Of a DNA stretch of 64,000 bases, positions 17,365 through 24,254 are shown piece after piece. Every line of letters starts with the position of its first letter. Positions within the stretch are counted from its first letter, which is position 1. The position numbers and the translations under genes were made by a program. This stretch comes from an uncultured Acidobacteriia bacterium (GTDB lineage Bacteria; Acidobacteriota; Terriglobia; Bryobacterales; Bryobacteraceae): assembly GCA_903851195.1 (NCBI GenBank), contig CAINNJ010000019.1, positions 62,001-126,000 on the forward strand. Direction: 5' to 3'. Below the pieces are notes generated by a model. It had not been told where the DNA came from. It was given only the letters and a program-made list of their open reading frames with translations, and ran no database searches.

Positions 17365-18945
17365 GTGACAAAATTGGCATTGCGGAACAGGATATTCTCC
17401 ACCGACCACCGCACCATCGCACGGCAATACTTTTTCCTCTCGCTGATCGCCGTGATTTTCGGCGTGGTCCTTTCGATCCTCATGCGCTTCCACCTGGTGT
17501 ATCCGGCGGCGCAGGTGAAGTGGTTCGAATGGCTCTGGCCGGTGAAAGCCTCGGGCGGCGTGATGACGCCCGAACTCTACCTCTCACTCATGACTCTGCA
17601 CGGCACCATCATGGTGTTCTTCGTGCTCACGCTGGCGCCGTTGAACGCCTTTGGCAACCTGGTCCTTCCGCAGCAACTCGGCGCCACCCAAATGGCCTTC
17701 CCGCGCCTGAACATGCTGTCTTTCTGGACCACCGTCGTCTCCTTCCTGCTCCTCATCGCCTCCTTCACCTGCCAGGACGGCGGCCCGCTCTCCGGCTGGA
17801 CCGCGTACCCGCCCCTCAGCGCCCTCGGAGCCATCGCGGGACCCGGCCAGGGACTCGGCCAGACGCTCTGGTTCTTCAGCATCGGCGTCTTCTGCATCGC
17901 CGCCACGCTCACGTCCATCAACTTCATCGCGACGGTCATCGAACTGCGCGACCCCGCCATGCGCATGATGCAGATGCCGCTGCCCTGCTGGAACTGGTTC
18001 GTCACCGCGATCCTCAGCCTGCTTTCGTTTCCCGTGCTGCTCGCCGCGGGAATTCTGATCCTGCTCGACCGCCTCGCCGGCACCGGCTTTTTCCTCCCCT
18101 CCGGCGGCGGCTCTCCCCTGCTCTGGCAGCATCTCTTCTGGTTCTTCGGCCACCCGGAAGTCTACATCGCCATCCTGCCCGGCATGGGCATCGTCTCGCA
18201 CATCGTTTCGGTCTTTTCGCGCCGGCCGATCTTCGGCTACCGGGCCATGGTCTACTCGACCATCGCCATCGCGGTTCTCGGCTTGCTGGTCTGGGGACAT
18301 CACATGTTCATCAGCGGCCTGAGCCCGTACTCCGCCATCGCGTTCTCCGTACTCACCATGGCCATTGGCGCTCCTTCCGCCGTCAAGACGCTGAACTGGA
18401 TCGCCACGCTTTGGGGCAGCCGGCCCGAACTCAATACCGCCATGCTCTTCTGCCTCGGTTTCGTTTCCATCTTCGTCACCGGCGGCCTCTCCGGCCTCTT
18501 CCTCGGCCAACCGCAGATCGACGCGTACTTCCACGACACCTACTTCGTGGTCGCGCACTTCCACATGATCATGGGCATCGCCGCGCTGTTCGGCATCTTC
18601 GCGGCGACGTTCTACTGGTTCCCGCTGATGTTCGGGCGCAAGCTGAATGAACGACTCGGCAAACTGCACTTCTATCTGACCTTCATCCTTGCCTACGGGA
18701 CCTTCGTCCCCATGCACTTCGCGGGCTTCGCCGGCAACCCGCGCCGCTACGCCGACTTCACCACCTTCGAGTTCCTCGCCCCCGTTCTGCCCCTGCAAAA
18801 AGGCATCACCCACTCGGCCTTCACGCTCGCCGCCGTCCAGGTGATCTTTCTCGCCAATCTCTTTTGGAGCATGCGCCGCGGCGAGGTCATCGTATGGACA
18901 GGCGATACTGAAACATGGCAACGCTCACACACCCCGACTCGCTGA
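17365..18945 (+). CDS. ctaD: Cytochrome c oxidase subunit I
   Basis: The 526-residue membrane protein carries all haem-copper ligands. The low-spin haem His lies in LSLMTLHGTIMVFF near residue 80. The CuB His and cross-linked Tyr lie in FFGHPEVYIAILPG near 260, the CuB histidines in WGHHMFISG near 312, and the haem a3/a ligands in VVAHFHMIMG near 395. It reduces oxygen to water and pumps protons. The GTG at 17365 gives the family-like N-terminus TKLALRNRIFSTDHR; the longer frame would overlap the opposite kinase gene. It is followed by two subunit III-like genes but not by a subunit II gene. Confidence 0.93.
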   Translation: MTKLALRNRIFSTDHRTIARQYFFLSLIAVIFGVVLSILMRFHLVYPAAQVKWFEWLWPVKASGGVMTPELYLSLMTLHGTIMVFFVLTLAPLNAFGNLVLPQQLGATQMAFPRLNMLSFWTTVVSFLLLIASFTCQDGGPLSGWTAYPPLSALGAIAGPGQGLGQTLWFFSIGVFCIAATLTSINFIATVIELRDPAMRMMQMPLPCWNWFVTAILSLLSFPVLLAAGILILLDRLAGTGFFLPSGGGSPLLWQHLFWFFGHPEVYIAILPGMGIVSHIVSVFSRRPIFGYRAMVYSTIAIAVLGLLVWGHHMFISGLSPYSAIAFSVLTMAIGAPSAVKTLNWIATLWGSRPELNTAMLFCLGFVSIFVTGGLSGLFLGQPQIDAYFHDTYFVVAHFHMIMGIAALFGIFAATFYWFPLMFGRKLNERLGKLHFYLTFILAYGTFVPMHFAGFAGNPRRYADFTTFEFLAPVLPLQKGITHSAFTLAAVQVIFLANLFWSMRRGEVIVWTGDTETWQRSHTPTR

Positions 18946-19580
18946 AGAGCGACGGCGCGCCGCCTCCGTTCTTTCCGGAGCCGCCCACCGGTGGCGGGGG
19001 TGACGACAGCGACCGCAACCGCCCGGAGCGAGGCAACTCCCGCAGCGCAGCTTTCATCGGCATCGTCGTCATGATGTGCGCCAGCGTCATGACCTTCAGC
19101 GCTCTGCTGAGCGCCATGGTCGTCCGGCGCGGCCTGAACGGCACGGACTGGCATCACCTGACGCTGCCCTCCATTCTCTGGTGGAACACCGGCATCCTGA
19201 TTCTGTCGAGTGTTGCGATCGACGTCGCACGCCGGCTTCTCCGCCGCGGTCGCCGCCAGGAGTTCAACTACTGGTGGACCGCCGGCACCCTGATGGGTAC
19301 GTGGTTCCTGATCGGTCAGATCGTGGCGTGGAAGCAGTTGGCCGAGCACGGCTTCACCCTGATCGGCAACCAGCACAGCGCTTTCTTTTACGTCCTGACC
19401 TGGGCGCACGCCGCGCACGTGGTCGGCGCGCTGGTCGGCGTGTTCTATGTCGAATACCGGGCGCTCCGATTCCGCCTCGGACCTGCCGGCCGCACCTGGG
19501 TGGATGTCAGCGCGCTGTTCTGGCACTTCCTCGACGTGCTCTGGCTGTTCCTGATGGCTATATTCGTTTTCTGGGCATGA
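18915..19580 (+). CDS. ctaE: Cytochrome c oxidase subunit III
   Basis: The 221-residue protein has a hydrophilic, Pro/Gly-rich N-terminal tail of about 45 residues followed by five hydrophobic segments. The subunit III hallmarks are present: WWNTGILILSSVA, the TWAHAAHVVGALVGV segment with paired His, and SALFWHFLDVLWLFL near the C-terminus. Subunit III stabilises the oxidase and its proton uptake. Its ATG lies 31 bp inside the end of the subunit I gene and its TGA overlaps the next gene's ATG, so expression is tightly coupled. Confidence 0.9.
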   Translation: MATLTHPDSLKSDGAPPPFFPEPPTGGGGDDSDRNRPERGNSRSAAFIGIVVMMCASVMTFSALLSAMVVRRGLNGTDWHHLTLPSILWWNTGILILSSVAIDVARRLLRRGRRQEFNYWWTAGTLMGTWFLIGQIVAWKQLAEHGFTLIGNQHSAFFYVLTWAHAAHVVGALVGVFYVEYRALRFRLGPAGRTWVDVSALFWHFLDVLWLFLMAIFVFWA

Positions 19581-20158
19581 CGGCACTGATCGCCAGCTAC
19601 GCATCCACCTATATCGCCACGCGACCGCGGCGGCTCACCGGACTCTTCATCATCGGCAACTTCGCCTTCTTCTCGGCGCTGCTTGCCGCGATGTTCTATC
19701 TCCGGATGAAGTCGGACGACTGGCCCGTGCCCTTCCACTTCGCCTCGCTCCTGATGGTGTGCGCCCTCACCATGTTCGCGCTCTGCGCCAGCGTCACGGC
19801 CATCATCGGCGAACGCGCGGCGCGCACGGAACCCACCGCCGAACCCGCCGTCCGCTGGCTGGCCATTGCCATCACCAGTTGGTTCATTTTCCTTTTCCTG
19901 GAAATCGTGGAATGGGTGCGGCTGGTCTTCATCGAGCGCCTGGGTCCGCACACCGCCTTCGGAGCCACGTTCCTCGTGCTGACCGGCACCCACTGGATCG
20001 CCGCCACCGGCTGCGCCGGCTGGTTCTGCTACGCCGCGGCGGACGTGAAGAAGCGCGACGTTCTGGCCGCCGCGCTGTACTCGCACTTCCTTTGTTTCTG
20101 GTGGATCGTATTAGTCGTAACGCTGTACTTCTTCAACGCCGATATTCAGGGCATATGA
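19577..20158 (+). CDS. Second cytochrome c oxidase subunit III-like protein
   Basis: The 193-residue protein has five predicted membrane segments. Its layout is degenerate but subunit III-like: LTGLFIIGNFAFFSALLAAM at the start, LVLTGTHWIAATGCAGWF in the middle, and ALYSHFLCFWWIVLVVTLYFF at the end, matching the usual 'WHFVDxxW' segment with changes. The ATG at 19577 overlaps the stop of the preceding subunit III gene (ATGA). The two may act as split or paired subunits of one oxidase, which is inference. It may instead be a diverged small subunit with its own role. Confidence 0.8.
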   Translation: MTALIASYASTYIATRPRRLTGLFIIGNFAFFSALLAAMFYLRMKSDDWPVPFHFASLLMVCALTMFALCASVTAIIGERAARTEPTAEPAVRWLAIAITSWFIFLFLEIVEWVRLVFIERLGPHTAFGATFLVLTGTHWIAATGCAGWFCYAAADVKKRDVLAAALYSHFLCFWWIVLVVTLYFFNADIQGI

Positions 20159-20343
20159 CGCCGTTTTTCGCCCAGTGCGTGATGTGCTACCGCACGGCCG
20201 CGGCACAGCAGGCGGCGCGCTCCGGCGTTCTGAATACCGGCATCCTGATTCTGCTGATCCCGCCGATGTGCGTCATCGGCGGGCTCCTGTTACTCGCTTA
20301 CCTCAGATCGCGTCGGAGATCGACGGCAGCGGGAAATCCGTAG
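20155..20343 (+). CDS. Small membrane protein with CxxC motif in the oxidase operon
   Basis: The 62-residue product starts at an ATG that overlaps the stop of the previous gene (ATGA), the same coupling used through the whole cluster. It has CVMC at residues 8-11, then YRTAAAQQ, one transmembrane segment at about 28-48 (GILILLIPPMCVIGGLLLLA) and a basic tail. I recall similar 'CxxCY' mini-proteins next to cytochrome oxidase genes in related bacteria, but I know no characterised function. A copper-handling or assembly role is a guess from the CxxC and the context. Its end overlaps the convergent tldE-like gene by 41 bp. Confidence 0.7.
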   Translation: MTPFFAQCVMCYRTAAAQQAARSGVLNTGILILLIPPMCVIGGLLLLAYLRSRRRSTAAGNP

Positions 20344-21679
20344 CCACCAGAGCCGGCGCAATCATCATCCCGCCCTCCAGCCCTCTTACCCGGATCGCCT
20401 GCCCCACGGTCTTCGTGTTCTTCAGCAACCGAACCGGACTTTCCAGAAAACGGAAATTCACCACCGGCGTCGTAATTTTCCCGTTCTCAATCAGGAACAC
20501 CCCGTCGCGCGTCAGCCCCGTCTGCTGCAGCGTCTGGTTATTCACCCCGCGGATGTACCAGAAATGCGTGATCAGCAGTCCGCGCTCCACCGAAGCGATC
20601 AGCGACTCCAGCGGCGTCTCCGAACCTTCCATCTGGATGCTGCCGCCACCGCCACCACCGCCACCCCGGCCTCCCCCGCCACCACCGAAGCCACCCGGCC
20701 CCGGAGTCGGCTGCTTACCCGTCTTCGTGGCCCAGTAGCGGTCGTAGGAAAGATTCGCGACCACGCCCTTATCCACCCACGTGATCGGCCGGGTCGGCAG
20801 CAGATCGCCCGTCCACGGCGATGACGGCTGCCGCGGATCGAACGGATCGCTCTTCAGCGTGATGAACTCCGGGAACATCTTCTCGCCCAGCAGCGTCCCG
20901 CCCCCGCGCTTGCTCAGGAACGTGCGCCCCTCTTCGGTATTGCGCCCCGAAAAGCCCGCCGCAATCAGCCGGACCAGATCGCCCGCCGCCGTCGGCTCCA
21001 GCACCACCGTGAAATTACCCGGATCGATCTTCTGCGGATTCTTCCAGCGCGCGCACTTCTCGCTCGCCACATTGCCCAGCTTCACGCTGTCCAGTTCCGC
21101 GATCTTCGTCGACGGCTGCCCGGCCCACCCGGAACTCGAGCCGTCGCCCATCCGGATCGTCGTCGTCAGCTGCGAATCCGCCGACTCGTGAAAGCCGAAC
21201 AGCCCCGCCTTATTGGCGATCGCGACCACGCTATGCTGCCGCTCGATTAACCCCGCCGCCACCAACTTCTTCTTCAGGGCGATATCGATGATCGTCTTGA
21301 TATGCGGAATCATCTCCGGCGCGCGCGCCTTCGCCGTGCGGTCGTCGTAATCGAAGGTTCGCGGATACTGCTGCGGCCCCAGCGCGGGCAGCCGCTCCGA
21401 ATTCGGAGGCGCGATCGCCGCCAGTTCCTCGGCCTTCTTCACCGCCTCCCGAAGCGAAGCGTCGTCCAGATCGTCCGCCCCGTAAACCCCGGTGCGCGAA
21501 TCCCGCGTCACCGTGATCGACACGCTCTGCCGCAGCGCCATGGACGCCGTGGTGATGCCGTTATTGGCAAACCGCGTGTACGCCTGTTCGGAGGACGAGA
21601 CGCTCACCTGGCACTCCGGGAACGTCGAAAATCCAATTACCTTCTGCGCTAACTTCTGTGCTTCGTCGCGGGTAAACAT
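20303..21679 (-). CDS. TldD/PmbA-family protein (TldE-like partner subunit)
   Basis: The 458-residue protein matches the PmbA/TldE side of peptidase family U62. It has a long alpha/beta N-terminal half, then ILEPTAAGDL-like and GFSGRN-like segments, and no HExxxH motif. TldE is the non-catalytic half of the heterodimer, in which TldD carries the zinc. The catalytic-type partner is the next gene upstream, sharing one base (TAATG). I start it at the ATG at 21679. Near residue 330 it carries a low-complexity run of about 25 residues that is almost all glycine, unusual for the family and probably a disordered loop. No signal peptide is evident on this partner. Confidence 0.88.
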   Translation of the reverse strand: MFTRDEAQKLAQKVIGFSTFPECQVSVSSSEQAYTRFANNGITTASMALRQSVSITVTRDSRTGVYGADDLDDASLREAVKKAEELAAIAPPNSERLPALGPQQYPRTFDYDDRTAKARAPEMIPHIKTIIDIALKKKLVAAGLIERQHSVVAIANKAGLFGFHESADSQLTTTIRMGDGSSSGWAGQPSTKIAELDSVKLGNVASEKCARWKNPQKIDPGNFTVVLEPTAAGDLVRLIAAGFSGRNTEEGRTFLSKRGGGTLLGEKMFPEFITLKSDPFDPRQPSSPWTGDLLPTRPITWVDKGVVANLSYDRYWATKTGKQPTPGPGGFGGGGGGRGGGGGGGGSIQMEGSETPLESLIASVERGLLITHFWYIRGVNNQTLQQTGLTRDGVFLIENGKITTPVVNFRFLESPVRLLKNTKTVGQAIRVRGLEGGMMIAPALVATDFPLPSISDAI

Positions 21680-23244
21680 TAGTCCGTCACCAGAACATTG
21701 ATTTGGCGGAAGCGCGTCGGGGAGCATCCATGAGAGATCGAATTGATTTGCGTGGGTTCACCCTTGGCGTCCCCGGTGGTTCCGTACTGTCGCCAGTAGG
21801 AAGGCCCGGCTGTGCCGTCGCACGCCTGCCAGAAATCCGGCGTCCGGCCCTGGTACGCCACCTTGGAAATCATGCCGCCCTTCTTGCCGCCTTTAATTTC
21901 CCAGAACGCGTCGCCGCCGAACTGAAAGTTGTACCGTTGCTGATCGATCGAGTAACTGCCCCGCCCGTCGATCAGCACGCCGTCTTCGATGCCGGCAATC
22001 AGGCTTTCCAGTGTCGTGTCCGACGGGCCTGCTTTGAGATACACATTCGGCATGCGCTGGAAGGGCACCGTCGCCCACGAATCCGCCTGGCTGCAGCCAT
22101 GCGACTCTTTGTCGCCCACCAGATGCGCCTGTTCGCGCGTGGTCTGGTAATTCCGGAAAATCCCCTTGTCGATAATCGTGAATTCCGAGGCCTTCACGCC
22201 CTCGTCGTCATAACCCACCGTGCCCAGCGCGCGCGGCGAGGTCCGGTCACCCACGAACGTGCAGTGCTCGCTCGCGATGCGCTTGCCGATCTTATCCGGC
22301 GTAATGTAACTGGTGCCCGCGTAGTTCGCCTCGTAGCCCAATGCCCGGTCCAGTTCCGTCGGATGCGCCACGCTCTCGTGAATCGTGAGCATCAGGTGAT
22401 TCGGCATCAGGATCAGGTCTTTCTTGCCCGGCTTCACCGCGGGCGCCGAAAGGTGCTCCACTACTTCCTCGCGAATGCGTTGCGCGTTCTCGCCGAGGTT
22501 CATCTCCGGCACATACTCCCAGCCCGCCGAAGCCTGCGTCGGCACGTAACTGCGGCTGCGCGAAATGCCCGCCTGCCGGTCCACCGCCGTCGCGTCCAGA
22601 TTGCCGTAAATCTGCAGGATCAGCTGCTGAATCGACGAGCCTTCCGAAGACGCGAAATACTTGTCCTCGCTCCGGATGTTCAGACTCGCCGTGCTGCCGA
22701 AAACCTTGTTGTTCTTCTTGATTTCTTCCGCGGCGTTGCGCAGCAGATCCAGTTTCTCCGGCACGCCGATGGCGAACGGATCCTTTTCGTGCGGCGTCTC
22801 CCAGCGCACCCGGTACGCTTTCACGGGCGCCAGTTCAATTGGCTTGGGCTGGATGGTCGCGTTCGCCTTCGCGATAATCGCCGCTTCGCCGGTGACCCGC
22901 GCGATCTCCTCTTTCGTGACCAGCGGCGAGGAAGCGAAGCCCCACGCGCCGTTGACGATCACCCGGACGCCGAACCCGAAACTCGAGTCCTCCCCCACAT
23001 TCGGCACGGAGAGCGTCTTGCCCGTACCGCGATCCGGCGACAGGCGCAGCCCGATGCGCTGATCCCGCAGACGCACGATGCGGATATCGCAGTAAGTCGC
23101 CTTCAGTTTTTTCGCTTCGGCGAGCGCGACAGCGCCGAGCTTTTCCAGATCGGGCGAAGGCGTGGTGGAGTCTTTGGGAGCCGCGAAGAGTTTTCCGGCC
23201 AGCGTGGCGGCGGTTGCCGCTAGAAAGTGCCGTCGGTTCAACAT
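21679..23244 (-). CDS. TldD-family metallopeptidase, Tat-exported
   Basis: The 521-residue protein has a twin-arginine leader (MLNRRHFLAATAATLAGKLF). The family U62 zinc motif near residue 300 reads HESVAHPTE, a variant of HExxxHxxE. TldD/TldE heterodimers degrade or process peptides; in enteric bacteria the complex is cytoplasmic and acts on microcin B17 and CcdA. Here the leader suggests periplasmic action. I chose the ATG at 23244 because it places the Tat motif right at the N-terminus; a longer frame exists with no leader logic. It is coupled to the TldE-like gene by a one-base overlap. Substrates are unknown. Confidence 0.9.
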   Translation of the reverse strand: MLNRRHFLAATAATLAGKLFAAPKDSTTPSPDLEKLGAVALAEAKKLKATYCDIRIVRLRDQRIGLRLSPDRGTGKTLSVPNVGEDSSFGFGVRVIVNGAWGFASSPLVTKEEIARVTGEAAIIAKANATIQPKPIELAPVKAYRVRWETPHEKDPFAIGVPEKLDLLRNAAEEIKKNNKVFGSTASLNIRSEDKYFASSEGSSIQQLILQIYGNLDATAVDRQAGISRSRSYVPTQASAGWEYVPEMNLGENAQRIREEVVEHLSAPAVKPGKKDLILMPNHLMLTIHESVAHPTELDRALGYEANYAGTSYITPDKIGKRIASEHCTFVGDRTSPRALGTVGYDDEGVKASEFTIIDKGIFRNYQTTREQAHLVGDKESHGCSQADSWATVPFQRMPNVYLKAGPSDTTLESLIAGIEDGVLIDGRGSYSIDQQRYNFQFGGDAFWEIKGGKKGGMISKVAYQGRTPDFWQACDGTAGPSYWRQYGTTGDAKGEPTQINSISHGCSPTRFRQINVLVTD

Positions 23245-23378
23245 AAGGATTTGGTTATTGTAGCCTGGCGGTACTCCGGCTTTCCATACGGTGGCCCGGC
23301 AAGTGCTCCTCCGGCCCTTGTTGCCGCCGGACAAGTCCCGCGGCGCGCGGCGAATTCAAAACAAGAGGGTAAAAAAGA

Positions 23379-23630
23379 ATGTCGGTTCTGGCATGGATCG
23401 TACTGGGCTTGCTGGCCGGTTTCATCGGCAGCAAAATCGTCAACAAGCGGGGGGAAGGCATGCTCCTCGACATCATTCTCGGGATTGTCGGCGCCGTGAT
23501 CGGCGGCTGGATCTTCAACGCCATGGGCGCATCGGGAGTAACGGGAGTCAATCTCTACAGTCTTTTTGTGGCGGTAATCGGCTCCATTCTCTTCCTGGTC
23601 GTTTATCACGCGGCCTTCCGCCGGACCTGA
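23379..23630 (+). CDS. GlsB/YeaQ/YmgE-family membrane protein
   Basis: The 83-residue product has three hydrophobic helices separated by short loops and the family pattern LAWIVLGLLAGFIGSKIV then LDIILGIVGAVIGGWIF. These transglycosylase-associated or general-stress membrane proteins are widespread and induced by stress in several bacteria. Their biochemical role is not firmly known. An AGAGGG ribosome binding site lies upstream of the ATG. A GC-rich hairpin follows the stop codon. The gene stands alone between two opposing units. Confidence 0.92.
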   Translation: MSVLAWIVLGLLAGFIGSKIVNKRGEGMLLDIILGIVGAVIGGWIFNAMGASGVTGVNLYSLFVAVIGSILFLVVYHAAFRRT

Positions 23631-23641
23631 AACCGGAAGCA

Positions 23642-23675
23642 CCCCGGAGGGGGAAGCCGCACACCTCCTCCGGGG
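23642..23675. terminator. Hairpin between convergent genes
   Basis: CCCCGGAGG (23642-23650) and CCTCCGGGG (23667-23675) form a perfect 9-bp stem with a 16-nt loop. It sits between the convergent GlsB-like and BON-LysM genes, so it could end transcription in both directions. No clear U-tract follows on either strand, so termination is inferred from position and stem strength. Confidence 0.6.
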
Positions 23676-23685
23676 CTCACTATAC

Positions 23686-24120
23686 TTACGGAATAATCAG
23701 TTCCTGCCCCGCCCGCACGTGATCCGGATCCTTCAAAAGCGACCGGTTCGCCTCGAAAATCCGGTTGTACTCGCTCGCTTTTCCGTAAAACTGCTCCGCA
23801 ATGGCCGACAGCGAATCCCCCGGCTTCACGGTGTACTTTCGCTCCGAACCGCCCTGCGAACCGGCGGCCGCGCCCGCCGCTGCTGTCGCCGGCGCGGGCA
23901 CCGACGAATCGATGATAATGTCGGCCGTCAGGTCCGTATATTGCGGATCGATCTTTTTGATCTCATTCCAGACTGCATTTTTCACGTCCTGATTGGCCAC
24001 GGAAGCGCGAACGAGGAGCTTCTCGCCCTCCATGTTGACGTTCTGCAGATGACCTGTATTCTGCGCCAGCGAAATAGCGCTCTGGTACTTCTGCTTCAGT
24101 TGCTCGAGTGTTTGACTCAT
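23686..24120 (-). CDS. BON-LysM protein (YgaU/Kbp-like)
   Basis: The 144-residue protein has an N-terminal BON-like alpha/beta domain at about residues 5-65 and a linker rich in Ala, Gly and Pro. A C-terminal LysM domain at about 93-143 contains [18 protein letters not shown]. This order matches YgaU/Kbp, a potassium-binding stress protein in E. coli. The ATG at 24120 is chosen because the upstream extension overlaps a non-coding stretch and lacks the domain start. No signal peptide is present at this start, as in Kbp. The gene is convergent with the GlsB-like gene. Confidence 0.85.
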   Translation of the reverse strand: MSQTLEQLKQKYQSAISLAQNTGHLQNVNMEGEKLLVRASVANQDVKNAVWNEIKKIDPQYTDLTADIIIDSSVPAPATAAAGAAAGSQGGSERKYTVKPGDSLSAIAEQFYGKASEYNRIFEANRSLLKDPDHVRAGQELIIP

Positions 24121-24254
24121 ACCCGTAAAAGGGGCAATCGCCGAACCAGTGTTGCAAAACACTCTTTGGATATCCGGTCGCCAAAACGGTCGCGGCGCAG
24201 TGCATGACACAGTGCGCCGCGGCCGTTCCTGCATTCGTTACCGAAGCGCTGCCG

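Noticed and set aside
20641-20705. GCC/ACC-rich run that looks like a microsatellite
   Set aside because: It is simply the coding DNA of the glycine loop in the TldE-like protein, so I report it there and not as a separate element.
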